This document shows positions 9,840 to 20,594 of a stretch of 64,000 nt of DNA, piece by piece. The DNA comes from Cellulomonas sp. Y8. GTDB taxonomy: Bacteria > Actinomycetota > Actinomycetes > Actinomycetales > Cellulomonadaceae. Numbering within the stretch: the first letter of the stretch is position 1; each line of letters starts with the position of its first letter. The stretch lies in contig NZ_CP041203.1 in assembly GCF_008033115.1 (NCBI RefSeq), positions 3,224,001-3,288,000 of the forward strand, read 5' to 3'. The notes beneath the pieces are model-generated. The model had not been told where the DNA came from. It ran no database searches and saw nothing but the letters and a program-made list of their open reading frames with translations. Position numbers and translations under genes: made by a program.

Positions 9840-10773
9840 GCCCGCCGGGTCCGCGGGCGTACCGGCGCCGGGCGCGCCGCTGCTGCTGCGCGACCGCTGG
9901 TTCGGCCCCGGCCGCCCGGTCGTCATGGCGGTGGTGAACCGCACCCCCGACTCGTTCTACGCCGCCGCCCGGTACGACGACGCCGGCGCCGACGCGGCGG
10001 TCGCCCGCGCCGAGGAGGAGGGCGCCGACCTGGTCGACCTGGGCGGCGTGCGCGCGGGCCGGGGGCCGGCCGTCGACGTCGCCGAGGAGATCGCGCGGGT
10101 CGTCCCGCTCGTCGAGCGCGTCCGCCGCCGGCACCCGGACCTGCTGGTCAGCGTCGACACGTGGCGGGCCGAGGTCGCGCGCGCCGCCGCGGACGCGGGC
10201 GCCGACCTGCTCAACGACACCTGGGCCGGGCACGACCCGGCGCTGGTCGAGGTCGCCGCCGAGCGGGGGCTGGGCGTGGTCTGCTCGCACACCGGCGGGC
10301 TGCCGCCGCGCACCGACCCGCTGCGGGTGTCCTACCCGCTGCCCGACGACGCCCCCGCGGGCACGGACCCGCGGGACGGGGTGCTGCTGGACGTGCTCGC
10401 GACGCTGCGCGCCGCGGCCGCGCGCGCGGTCGACCTCGGGGTGCACCCCGCGAGCGTGCTGGTGGACCCGACGCACGACTTCGGCAAGAGCACCTGGCAC
10501 TCGCTGCACCTGGTCCGGCGCACCGCCGCGCTCACCGCGCTCGGGCACCCGGTGCTCGTCGCCCTGTCCCGCAAGGACTTCGTGGGGGAGACCCTGGACC
10601 TCCCGCCCGAGGACCGGCTCGAGGGCACGCTGGCGGCGACGTCGGTGGCCGCGTGGCTCGGCGCCCGGGTGTTCCGCGCGCACGACGTCCGGGCGACCCG
10701 GCGGACGGTCGACATGGTGGCGGCGCTGCGGGGCGACGCGCCCCCCGCGCGCGCCGTGCGGGGCCTGGCGTGA
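9829..10773 (+). CDS. folP2: Dihydropteroate synthase paralogue (FolP2-like)
   Basis: Encodes 314 residues of the pterin-binding TIM-barrel family. Classical DHPS has NVTPDSFSDGG and DIGGESTRPG loops that bind pterin and p-aminobenzoate. Here these read NRTPDSFYAAA and DLGGVRAGRG, and VSVDTW and DPTHDFGKSTWH follow. This is the FolP2 pattern recalled for M. tuberculosis Rv1207, which is reported to lack DHPS activity, so folate synthesis should not be assumed. GTG start inside the upstream gene; the next gene overlaps by 4 bp. A folate-like ligand role is possible. Confidence 0.85.
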   Translation: MGAEPAGSAGVPAPGAPLLLRDRWFGPGRPVVMAVVNRTPDSFYAAARYDDAGADAAVARAEEEGADLVDLGGVRAGRGPAVDVAEEIARVVPLVERVRRRHPDLLVSVDTWRAEVARAAADAGADLLNDTWAGHDPALVEVAAERGLGVVCSHTGGLPPRTDPLRVSYPLPDDAPAGTDPRDGVLLDVLATLRAAAARAVDLGVHPASVLVDPTHDFGKSTWHSLHLVRRTAALTALGHPVLVALSRKDFVGETLDLPPEDRLEGTLAATSVAAWLGARVFRAHDVRATRRTVDMVAALRGDAPPARAVRGLA

Positions 10774-12026
10774 CGGCGGGGCCGGGGAGCGCCGCCGCCC
10801 AGGACGCCGCCCCGGCGCGCCGCGCCCTCGACCCCCGCACCTGGCCGTGGTGGGTGCAGGCGCTCGCGGTGTACGCGGCGGCCCGCGCCTTCTCGGCCGT
10901 CGTCCTGCTGGTCGTCGCCACCCGGCAGGTGGCCAGCGGCTGGACCGGCGCGTCCCCGGGGTACGCCGACTACACGGGCCTCATGTGGGACGCGACCTGG
11001 TACCGGACGATCGCGGAGGGCGGCTACCCGGCGCAGCTGCCCGTCGGGGCCGACGGCCTGGTCCAGCAGAACGCGTGGGCGTTCTTCCCGCTCTACCCGT
11101 TCCTGGTGCGCGCGCTGATGACGGTCACCGGCGGCTCCTGGGCCGTGGTCGCGCCCACCGTGTCGCTGCTGGCCGGTGCCGGCGCCGTGCTGGTCGTGCA
11201 CCGCGTGGTCGTCCGCGGGGCGCCCCGCGCCGTGGCCGCGCGACCGGGGCTGCCGCTCGCGACGGTGCTGCTGGTCAGCGTGTTCCCCACGTCCGTCGTG
11301 CTGCAGGTCGGGTACACGGAGTCGCTCGCGCTGCTGCTGGTCGCCGCGTCGCTGCTGGCGGTCGTCACCCGGCGGTACGGCTGGGCGTGCGCCGCGGTGC
11401 TCGCGCTCGGGTTCACCCGCGCGGTCGCGCTGCCGATGGCGGTGGTCGTCGCCGTGCACGCGCTGGTGCGCTGGCGGGAGTGGCGGGCCGCCGGCGAGCG
11501 CCCGCGGGGCCGGGACCTGGCCGGGATCGGCGCGGTCGGGCTCGCCGCGGTGGTGTCCGGCTTCGCGTGGCTCGCGATCTGCGGCTGGGTCACGGGCGTG
11601 CCCGACGCCTACCTGCAGACCCAGGAGGCCTGGCGCGGCGCGGCCACCACCGCGCCGTTCGCGGGCTGGTCCTACGTGCCGGCGTTCTGGTTCGGCGACG
11701 CGTGGCCGCTGGTGGTGCTCGCCGCCGGGGTGTTCGTGGTCGCGTGCCTGGTCACGCCCTCGGCGTGGCGGCTGGGTCGCGAGCTGCACGCCTGGTCGGC
11801 GGCGTACCTGCTCTACCTCGCCGCCGCCGTGGAGCCGGGCAGCAGCCTGGCGCGGTTCCTGCTGCTGGCGTTCCCGCTCGGCGCCGCGACCGCGGGGCTC
11901 GTCACCCGCCCGCGGGCGGCGCGGTGGGCGTGGACCGGCGCGGTGGCGGTGCTCATGCTCGTGCTCCAGGTGGTCTGGGTGTGGCACATCTGGCGGTTCG
12001 TGCCGCCGGCCGGCTGGCCGCCGTGA
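10770..12026 (+). CDS. GT-C membrane mannosyltransferase (PIG-V-like)
   Basis: Encodes 418 residues with about ten hydrophobic helices. After the first helix comes LMWDATWYRTIAEGGYP, the WD-containing lumenal/extracellular loop typical of polyprenyl-phosphomannose-dependent GT-C enzymes, followed by NAWAFFPLYPFLV, strongly like PIG-V and actinobacterial mannosyltransferases. GTG start overlaps folP2 (GTGA). Product could be a lipoglycan or O-mannosylated protein. Acceptor not predictable from sequence. Confidence 0.82.
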   Translation: MTAGPGSAAAQDAAPARRALDPRTWPWWVQALAVYAAARAFSAVVLLVVATRQVASGWTGASPGYADYTGLMWDATWYRTIAEGGYPAQLPVGADGLVQQNAWAFFPLYPFLVRALMTVTGGSWAVVAPTVSLLAGAGAVLVVHRVVVRGAPRAVAARPGLPLATVLLVSVFPTSVVLQVGYTESLALLLVAASLLAVVTRRYGWACAAVLALGFTRAVALPMAVVVAVHALVRWREWRAAGERPRGRDLAGIGAVGLAAVVSGFAWLAICGWVTGVPDAYLQTQEAWRGAATTAPFAGWSYVPAFWFGDAWPLVVLAAGVFVVACLVTPSAWRLGRELHAWSAAYLLYLAAAVEPGSSLARFLLLAFPLGAATAGLVTRPRAARWAWTGAVAVLMLVLQVVWVWHIWRFVPPAGWPP

Positions 12027-12244
12027 CGGCGTGCGGACGGCCGCACGGCGTCCGCCGCAGGGGCCTGACGAGGGGGTTGGCGCACCCGCCGCGCGTCGAC
12101 GGCCCCGCCTTGTCGCCCCGGTGAACTAGACTGAGGCCTGGACATCCGGGAGCCGGAGGCCCGCTCCTGCCCGTCCCGCCCCCCGCGGACGCGGAGGGAC
12201 CGGGCGCCCGGACGCCCAGCTGACGACGCGAAGGAGAGCCCCGC

Positions 12245-12412
12245 ATGGCCGCGATGAAGCCGAGGACTGGTGACGGTCCGCTCGAGGTGACCAAGGAGGG
12301 CCGCGGCATCGTCATGCGGGTCCCGCTCGAGGGCGGTGGCCGACTCGTCGTCGAGCTCAACGCGACCGAGGCGCAGGAGCTGGGCGAGGCCCTGACCTCC
12401 GTCGTCTCCTGA
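12245..12412 (+). CDS. DUF3117 small conserved actinobacterial protein
   Basis: Fifty-five residues beginning MAAMKPRTGDGPLEVTKEG and ending in EALTSVVS, an almost invariant actinobacterial family (Rv1211 in M. tuberculosis). A GAAGGAGAG ribosome site sits 6 nt before ATG. The protein is a compact beta-rich unit without catalytic motifs. Function unknown. A TAGACT hexamer at 12127-12132 may be the -10, leaving a leader of roughly 105 nt. No gene is visible in 12027-12244. Confidence 0.9.
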   Translation: MAAMKPRTGDGPLEVTKEGRGIVMRVPLEGGGRLVVELNATEAQELGEALTSVVS

Positions 12413-12434
12413 CCGCGCGGGACCTCCTTCCGAC

Positions 12435-14048
12435 GTGGCTCGCTCCCTGACCCCTCCCGCCGTGCGCATCGGCCGCGCGGTCCCGGCGGTCGGCCTCGCG
12501 GCCGGCTCGCTGGCGACCTCGGGGCTGCTGCTCGAGGCCGGCGTCGACGCGGTGGCCGTCCCGGTCGCCCCGGCGGCGCCGGACGACACCGACCTCCAGC
12601 CGCGCCGTGGAACCGCCGACGCGGCGGCGCGGTACGGCATCGACCTGGCCGAGCTCGCGGAGCGGGCCGGCCTGACCGGCACCGCCGGCGAGGCGTGGAC
12701 GCTGCTGCTCCCGCGCCCCGTCGGCAGCGCCACGGGCGACCTGCCCTGGGCGGGCCTGCCCCGACGGCTGGTGCTGGTCGGCGTCGGCGACGGCACCCCG
12801 GACGAGCTCCGGCGTGCCGGGGCCGCGCTGGCCCGCGCCACCCGCGGCCTGCGCCGGGTGCTGACCACCGTCGCCACCGAGCCCGGCGCCGACGGCCCCC
12901 CGGCCGTGCGCGCGTTCGCGGAGGGCTACCTGCTCGCCGCCTACCGCGTGCAGCGGATCGGCGCGCCCGCGTCCCCGAAGGAGGCGCCGGCGGAGGAGCT
13001 CGTCGTCGTCGGCCGCGAGGGCGTCCGCGTGCAGGCCGCGCTCGACGAGGCCGTGCGCGGCGCGACGGCCACCTGGCTCGTGCGCGACCTCGCCAACACG
13101 CCGTCGAGCACCAAGGACCCGGCCTGGGTGGCCGACCGGGCGTCCGAGCTGGCGCGCGCCGCCGGCCTGCGGGTCGAGGTCCTCGGCCCGCGCGAGCTCG
13201 AGGCCCAGGGCTTCGGCGGCATCCTCGCCGTGGGCCGCGGCTCGGCGTCGACCCCGCGGCTGGTCACCGTCACCTACGACCCGGCCGGGCCGGCGGGCGG
13301 CCCCGCGCGCCGCGCGCAGCACGTCGTCGTGGTCGGCAAGGGCATCACCTACGACACGGGCGGCCTGTCCATCAAGCCGCGCGAGGCGATGGTGCCGATG
13401 AAGACCGACATGGCCGGCGCCGCGGTGGCGCTGGCGACCGTGCTCGGCGCGGCCGCCGCCGAGCTGCCGCACCGGGTCACCGCGGTGCTCCCGCTCGCGG
13501 AGAACCACTTCGGGGCCGCCTCGTACCGGCCGGGCGACGTCCTGCGGATGTGGGGCGGGCGCACGGTCGAGATCGCGAACACCGACGCCGAGGGCCGCCT
13601 GGTGCTCGGCGACGCGCTGGCCTGGGCCGACGCGACGCTCGACCCGGACGTGCTCGTGGACGTCGCGACGCTCACCGGCGCGGCGAGCCTGGGCCTCGGC
13701 AAGCAGCACGGCGCCCTGTACGCGACCGACGCGCGCCTGACCGCCGCGCTCGAGGCCGCCGGGGCCGAGTCGGGCGAGCCGGTCTGGCCGATGCCGCTTG
13801 TCGAGGACTACGCCGACGCCGTGCGCTCCACCGTCGCCGACCTGCGGCACGTCCCGCAGGACGCGAAGTACGGCGGCGGCTCGATCACGGCGGCGCTGTT
13901 CCTGCGCGAGTTCGTGGGCGCCCGGACCTGGGCGCACCTCGACATCGCGGGGCCGGCGCGGTCGACGGCCGATAAGCACGAGGTCACCGAGGGCGCGACC
14001 GGGTTCGGCGCGCGGCTGCTGCTGCGCTGGCTCGCGGCGCTGCGCTGA
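12435..14048 (+). CDS. pepA: Leucyl aminopeptidase (M17)
   Basis: Encodes 537 residues. The N-terminal half is the variable regulatory domain. The C-terminal M17 catalytic domain has GKGITYDTGGLSIKP, MKTDMAGAA and the family signature NTDAEGRLVLGD, supplying the lysine, aspartates and glutamate that bind two metal ions. The enzyme is a cytosolic hexamer that trims N-terminal residues in peptide turnover. GTG start 22 bp after DUF3117, without a strong ribosome site. Ends at a perfect bidirectional hairpin shared with the convergent methyltransferase. Confidence 0.94.
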   Translation: MARSLTPPAVRIGRAVPAVGLAAGSLATSGLLLEAGVDAVAVPVAPAAPDDTDLQPRRGTADAAARYGIDLAELAERAGLTGTAGEAWTLLLPRPVGSATGDLPWAGLPRRLVLVGVGDGTPDELRRAGAALARATRGLRRVLTTVATEPGADGPPAVRAFAEGYLLAAYRVQRIGAPASPKEAPAEELVVVGREGVRVQAALDEAVRGATATWLVRDLANTPSSTKDPAWVADRASELARAAGLRVEVLGPRELEAQGFGGILAVGRGSASTPRLVTVTYDPAGPAGGPARRAQHVVVVGKGITYDTGGLSIKPREAMVPMKTDMAGAAVALATVLGAAAAELPHRVTAVLPLAENHFGAASYRPGDVLRMWGGRTVEIANTDAEGRLVLGDALAWADATLDPDVLVDVATLTGAASLGLGKQHGALYATDARLTAALEAAGAESGEPVWPMPLVEDYADAVRSTVADLRHVPQDAKYGGGSITAALFLREFVGARTWAHLDIAGPARSTADKHEVTEGATGFGARLLLRWLAALR

Positions 14049-14065
14049 CCCCGGCACGAGACGCG

Positions 14066-14098
14066 GACGGCCGCCGACCCCGTGGGTCGGCGGCCGTC
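14066..14098. terminator. Bidirectional terminator hairpin, pepA / O-methyltransferase
   Basis: Perfect 15-bp arms 14066-14080 and 14084-14098 (GACGGCCGCCGACCC and complement) around CGT, between two convergent stop codons. No U-tract, as is usual in such GC-rich genomes. Confidence 0.8.
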
Positions 14099-14119
14099 GT
14101 CGTCCGGGGGCCGGTGGCG

Positions 14120-14752
14120 TCAGCGGCGGACGGCCACGAGCAGGCCGTCGCCCACCGGGAGCATCGCCGGCATGAGCCGGTCGTCCTCGCGGACCAGCCG
14201 CCCGGTCTCGCGCACCAGCGTCGTCGCCTCGTCCCGGCGCGCGGGGTCGGCGACCCGGTCGTGCCACAGCGCGTCGTCGACCGCGAGGACGCCGCCGGGC
14301 CGGAGCAGCCGCACGGCGCGCTCGACGTAGGCGGGGTAGCTCTCGATGTCGGCGTCCACGAACACCAGGTCGTACGCGCCGTCGGTGAGCCGCGGCAGCA
14401 CGTCGAGCGCGCGGCCCGAGATCGTGCGCGTGCGCGCCGCGCGGACGCCCTCCTCGGCGAACGCCTGCTTGGCCGCGCGCTGGTGCTCCACCTCGACGTC
14501 GATGGTGGTGAGCACGCCGTCCGAGGGCATCCCGCGCAGGAGGTGCAGCCCGCTGACGCCGGCGCCCGTGCCGACCTCGACCACCGCTCGTGCCCGCGAG
14601 GCCGCGGCGAGCACGGTGAGCGCGGCGCCGGTGCCGGGCTGCACCGGCGTGCAGCCGAGCTCGCCGGCGCGGTCCCGCGCGCGCAGCAGGGTGTCGTCCT
14701 CGGGGACGAAGCCCTCGGCGTAGACCCAGCTCGCGGCCTTGTCGGTGGCGAT
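14120..14752 (-). CDS. O-methyltransferase (Rv1220c-like), probable ATC start
   Basis: SAM-dependent class I methyltransferase of the catechol-OMT type. AdoMet motif [16 protein letters not shown], acidic [13 protein letters not shown], and [12 protein letters not shown] are clear. The only canonical in-frame start, GTG at 14644, would remove 36 residues ([19 protein letters not shown] onward) that are conserved in relatives such as Rv1220c. At 14752-14750 an ATC codon sits 5 nt after AGGAGG (14763-14758), and no in-frame ATG, GTG, TTG or CTG occurs in the roughly 90 nt upstream. I therefore give the protein as 210 residues with an ATC start. It is divergent from sigE. Confidence 0.82.
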   Translation of the reverse strand: MATDKAASWVYAEGFVPEDDTLLRARDRAGELGCTPVQPGTGAALTVLAAASRARAVVEVGTGAGVSGLHLLRGMPSDGVLTTIDVEVEHQRAAKQAFAEEGVRAARTRTISGRALDVLPRLTDGAYDLVFVDADIESYPAYVERAVRLLRPGGVLAVDDALWHDRVADPARRDEATTLVRETGRLVREDDRLMPAMLPVGDGLLVAVRR

Positions 14753-14928
14753 GGTGTCCTCCTGGTCTCCGGGTCGTGCGGGGGAGTCGTCCGCGGCTCG
14801 CGCGGCGGCCGGTGCGCGGACGTGCGCGGGCGCTGGCCAGCCTAGTGCGCGGTGCGGGCCGCGGCGGCGCGGCGCCCCGGGCGGCTGGCGGGTGGGCGAC
14901 GGCGGCCCGCGACGTCACCCGCTCGCGC

Positions 14929-14955
14929 GGGAACCGGGCGGGACGTGTGCGCGTT
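14929..14955 (+). promoter_or_regulatory. ECF-type promoter (GGGAACC-N16-CGTT) of sigE
   Basis: GGGAACC at 14929-14935 and CGTT at 14952-14955 are 16 nt apart, matching the -35/-10 pair used by ECF sigma factors such as SigE and SigH. It lies about 110 bp before sigE, consistent with autoregulation. The gene-free stretch 14753-15063 (311 bp) between the divergent methyltransferase and sigE shows nothing else I recognise. Confidence 0.65.
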
Positions 14956-15063
14956 GTGCGGGGACAGGGGTGGACCGGGTTCGCACCCGGCCCCCGCGTC
15001 CTGGGACACTGGGTCCCTGGGACCTCGCGCCGCACCCGCGGCCCCCGACGCAGAAGGACGTGG

Positions 15064-15673
15064 ATGGCGACCTCGTTGCCCGATCCGGACTGGCAGCCCC
15101 CGACCTGGGAGGCGATCGTCCGGGAGCACTCCGCGCGCGTGTACCGCCTCGCCTACCGGCTGACCGGCAACCGGCACGACGCCGAGGACCTCACGCAGGA
15201 GGTGTTCGTCCGCGTCTTCCGGTCGCTGTCCACGTACACCCCCGGCACGTTCGAGGGCTGGCTGCACCGGATCACGACCAACCTGTTCCTCGACGGGGGC
15301 CCGCCGCCGCCAGCGCATCCGCATGGACGCGATGGGCGAGGACGGCGACCGCTACCCGGCCACCGACGCCGGGCCCGAGCGCGCCTTCGAGCACGACAAC
15401 CTGGACGTCGACATCCAGCGGGCCCTCGACGAGCTGCCCCCCGAGTACCGCGCCGCCGTCGTGCTGTGCGACATCGAGGGGCTGTCGTACGAGGAGATCG
15501 CGGTGACGCTGGGCATCAAGCTCGGCACCGTGCGCTCGCGCATCCACCGGGCGCGGGCGCGGCTGCGCGTGGCGCTCGAGCACCGCGCGCCGGCCTCCGT
15601 GCGCGCCGCCGCGGCCCAGGACCCGGCGGGCGACCGCTCGTCCGAGGTGACGGCCCCGGCGGGTGCCCGGTGA
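15064..15673 (+). pseudogene. sigE: ECF RNA polymerase sigma factor SigE, reading frame broken by +1 shift
   Basis: Start ATG 15064 gives [20 protein letters not shown] and a normal region 2 ([20 protein letters not shown]) up to TTNLFLD. The frame is then lost at GACGGGGGCCCGCC (15292-15305). Removing one G there restores [17 protein letters not shown] and a complete region 4 ([18 protein letters not shown], then [19 protein letters not shown]) to TGA 15671-15673. Relatives have LFLDMVRRR here. SigE directs envelope-stress transcription and is held by the anti-sigma factor encoded next, whose GTG overlaps the stop. The break is probably an assembly indel, because the downstream codons are perfectly conserved and the operon is intact. 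Confidence 0.9.
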
Positions 15674-16785
15674 ACGGGCACCTCGGCGACCGGGTCAGCG
15701 CCCTCGTCGACGGCCAGCTCGGCCCCGCCGCCGCCGAGCGGGCGCTGGCGCACGTCGCCGGGTGCCCGCGGTGCGCGGCCGACCTCGCGGCGGCGCGGGC
15801 CGCCCGGCGGGTGCTCTCCGACTGCGACGACGTCCGCCCCGCCGGCGACCTGACGGCCCGGCTGCTCGCGCTGGGCGGCGCACCCGTGCCCACGGGCGTG
15901 GACGCCGGGGCCCGCGCCGCGGCGCGCCCCATGGACCCGTTCGTCCCGCCGTCGGCCGTGCGCGGCGCCGCGGCGTTCACCGGAGCCGCCCCCTCGGCCG
16001 GCTCCGGCATCGGGGGGCTGCTCGGCCGGGGCCCGTTCGGCGAGGGCGTCCTCGGCTCGCGCTCCGTCCTGGGCGGCTCCGTCCTGGGCTCGCGGCGCCT
16101 GCTCGGCGACCGCCCCGTCGTCGGGAGCGCGCCGGGTGCCACCGCCGCCGCGACCCGTCGCGGCCTGCGCGCCGCCGTGGGCTCGATCACCGGCCTCGGC
16201 GTCGTCGCCGTCGGGCTGTTCCTCCTGGGCGACCGCCCGACGGTCGCCCCGGTCACGGAGTCCGCCGAGGCCCTGCAGCTGCTCGGCGACGCGAGCACCG
16301 TCGCCGTCCCGGTCGTCGCCGGCGCCGGGGGCGGTTCCACGTCCGGCCCCGCCGCGGGCGCCTCGACGCAGGACTACCTGGACTGGATGCGGGCCGAGGG
16401 CTGGACCTGCCCCGAGCAGGTCCCCGACGGCTGGGCCGTGACCGCCGTGCACCTGCGCGACGAGGGCAGCACCCTCGAGGTCGACCTGTCCGGGCCGACC
16501 GGGGACGTCGTGGTCACCGAGCAGCACGGCCGGCTCGACGTGTCCGCGCTCACCGCCGCCGAGCCCGTCGACGTCGAGGGCCGCACCGTCTACCTGCTGT
16601 CCGCCGAGCCCTGGCACGCCGCCTGGCAGTCGGGGGACACCGTGGTCGAGGTCGTGTCGTCCCGCACCGGGCCGGGCGCCGCCGCCGTGGTCGCGCAGTT
16701 CCCCGAGGGCCAGTTCGACGCGGGGCTCAGCGCCCGCCTGACCCGCGGGTGGGACACGTTCGCCGCCGCGGTGCACCTGCCGTGA
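15670..16785 (+). CDS. rseA: Zinc-type anti-sigma factor (RseA-like)
   Basis: Encodes 371 residues from a GTG overlapping sigE by GTGA. The first 60 residues have the anti-sigma zinc motif [12 protein letters not shown] (H-x3-C-x2-C) after a helix typical of ZAS domains, which bind and mask the sigma factor. A Gly/Ser-rich stretch, then a single membrane helix ([16 protein letters not shown], about residue 175-192) leads to an extracellular domain of about 180 residues. It is longer than mycobacterial RseA, which is soluble, so membrane anchoring suggests release by proteolysis. htrA follows with overlap. Confidence 0.85.
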   Translation: MNGHLGDRVSALVDGQLGPAAAERALAHVAGCPRCAADLAAARAARRVLSDCDDVRPAGDLTARLLALGGAPVPTGVDAGARAAARPMDPFVPPSAVRGAAAFTGAAPSAGSGIGGLLGRGPFGEGVLGSRSVLGGSVLGSRRLLGDRPVVGSAPGATAAATRRGLRAAVGSITGLGVVAVGLFLLGDRPTVAPVTESAEALQLLGDASTVAVPVVAGAGGGSTSGPAAGASTQDYLDWMRAEGWTCPEQVPDGWAVTAVHLRDEGSTLEVDLSGPTGDVVVTEQHGRLDVSALTAAEPVDVEGRTVYLLSAEPWHAAWQSGDTVVEVVSSRTGPGAAAVVAQFPEGQFDAGLSARLTRGWDTFAAAVHLP

Positions 16786-18425
16786 CCGGACCCGACGAGC
16801 GCGCCGGGGACGGGGCGGGGGACGGGACCGCCGGGCAGCGCGGGACGGGCGAGCGCCCCGGGCCCGCCGACGAGCGCCCCGGGCCCGCGCCGGTCGACCC
16901 GTTCGCGCCGCCGCCGTCCGCCCCGCGGGGCTGGGCGCCGCCGCCCGCCTGGGGCGCGCCGTCCGGGACCGCCGCGGGACCGTGGCCGTCCGCGACGCCG
17001 GCGCCCGCCGCGGACCCGTACGCCGCGCCGCGGCCGTCCGGCGCAGCGCCGGCCGGGCCTCCGCAGCCGTACGCCGCGCCGCGGCCGTACCCCGCGCCCG
17101 CCGCTCCCTCCGCGTGGGGTGCTCCGTCGCCGTGGGGCGCACCCGCGGGCCCGGGCGCACCCGCGGGCCCCGGCGGCCCCGCGGCCACCGCCGTCCCGCC
17201 GTCCCCGCTGCCGGCCGACCCGGCGGCGGCCCCGGCACCCGCCGTGCTGCCCCCGGGCGTCCTGCCGCCCCCGATGCCCGAGCTCGGCGTCCCGGCGCCC
17301 CGGCGCGGTCGGCGGCGCCGGCGCGTCCCGCTCGGTGTCGTGGCCGGCCTCGTGGTCGCCGCGTTCGGCGCCGGGCTGCTCGGCGGGGTCGTCGGCGCCC
17401 GCATCGAGCGCGACGACGCGCACCTGGCCGACGCGGGCCTGCCCGCCGCCGTCGGCACGGGCGCGGGCGACCGTGCTCCGGACAGCGTCGCCGGCATCGC
17501 CGCGACGGTGCTGCCGTCGGTCGTCTCGATCGAGGTGTCGTCCGCGTCCGGCGGTTCGACCGGCTCCGGCCTGGTGCTGCGCCAGGACGGCTACATCCTC
17601 ACGAACCACCACGTCGTGGCGGGCGCGTCCGGCGCCGGGTCGTCGATCGTGGTGCTGCTCGCCGACGGCTCTCAGCTGCCGGGCACGATCGTCGGCAGCA
17701 CGGCCGACTACGACCTCGCGGTCGTCAAGGTCGAGGCCGAGGGCCTGACCCCGCTGGTGCTCGGCGACTCCGACGCGGTGCAGGTCGGCGACCCCGTCGT
17801 CGCGATCGGCGCGCCGCTCGGCCTCGCGGGCACCGTGACCACCGGCATCGTCAGCGCGCTCAACCGCCCGGTGGCCGCCGGGGACGGCACCGAGGAGACC
17901 GCGTTCATCAACGCGATCCAGACGGACGCCGCGATCAACCCCGGCAACTCCGGCGGGCCGCTGGTGAACGCGGCGGGGGAGGTCGTCGGGATCAACTCGG
18001 CGATCGCCCAGCCGCCGGGCACCTCCGCGACGAGCGGCGGCAGCATCGGGCTCGGGTTCGCCATCCCGTCGAACCAGGCGCGGCGCACCGCTGAGCAGCT
18101 GATCGAGACCGGCGTCGCCACTTACCCGGTGATCGGCGTGCTGCTCGACGGGTCCTACACCGGCGAGGGCGTCCAGGTCGCGACCGAGCCGCAGGGCGCG
18201 CAGCAGCCGGTGACCCCGGGCGGCCCGGCGGACCGTGCGGGCATCCGCGCCGGCGACGTCATCCTCGCGATCGACGGGCGGCCGGTCACGGCGTCCGACG
18301 AGCTAGTGGTGGCGATCCGCGCCCGCACCCGCACGCCCGGCGACGCCGTGTCCCTGCGGGTGCGCGCCGCCGACGGCGCGGAGCGGGACGTGCGCGTCGT
18401 GCTCGACGAGTCCGCGCAGGGCTGA
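16782..18425 (+). CDS. htrA: HtrA-family membrane serine protease with PDZ domain
   Basis: Encodes 547 residues. Residues 1-180 are a cytoplasmic Pro/Ala/Gly-rich tail, then RRRRR and one membrane helix (183-207), then a trypsin-like S1C domain with triad His277 (TNHHVVA), Asp311 (ADYDLAVVK) and Ser390 (GNSGGPLV), and a C-terminal PDZ domain ([19 protein letters not shown]). Such proteases degrade or refold damaged envelope proteins and can feed back on SigE via RseA. GTG start overlaps rseA, so sigE-rseA-htrA form one translationally coupled operon. Confidence 0.93.
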   Translation: MTGPDERAGDGAGDGTAGQRGTGERPGPADERPGPAPVDPFAPPPSAPRGWAPPPAWGAPSGTAAGPWPSATPAPAADPYAAPRPSGAAPAGPPQPYAAPRPYPAPAAPSAWGAPSPWGAPAGPGAPAGPGGPAATAVPPSPLPADPAAAPAPAVLPPGVLPPPMPELGVPAPRRGRRRRRVPLGVVAGLVVAAFGAGLLGGVVGARIERDDAHLADAGLPAAVGTGAGDRAPDSVAGIAATVLPSVVSIEVSSASGGSTGSGLVLRQDGYILTNHHVVAGASGAGSSIVVLLADGSQLPGTIVGSTADYDLAVVKVEAEGLTPLVLGDSDAVQVGDPVVAIGAPLGLAGTVTTGIVSALNRPVAAGDGTEETAFINAIQTDAAINPGNSGGPLVNAAGEVVGINSAIAQPPGTSATSGGSIGLGFAIPSNQARRTAEQLIETGVATYPVIGVLLDGSYTGEGVQVATEPQGAQQPVTPGGPADRAGIRAGDVILAIDGRPVTASDELVVAIRARTRTPGDAVSLRVRAADGAERDVRVVLDESAQG

Positions 18426-18452
18426 CCCGGACGGGTGGACCGGCACCGCTAG

Positions 18453-20500
<2,048 letters not shown>

Positions 20501-20581
20501 CACCGGCGGGTCGACGCCGTCCGCGGCGCCCTGACCGGCGGCGACGCCCGCGCTCGGGATGCCGAGCCGCCTCGCGGTCCC

Positions 20582-20587
20582 TAGGGT
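20582..20587 (+). promoter_or_regulatory. -10 hexamer (TAGGGT), leaderless YihY/BrkB gene
   Basis: TAGGGT ends 7 nt before ATG 20595; chosen over an in-frame upstream start for that reason. Confidence 0.55.
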
Positions 20588-20594
20588 CGTCGGC

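Noticed and set aside
15292..15330. Programmed frameshift in sigE
   Set aside because: No slippery heptamer or downstream structure typical of recoding, and several unrelated genes show the same kind of break.
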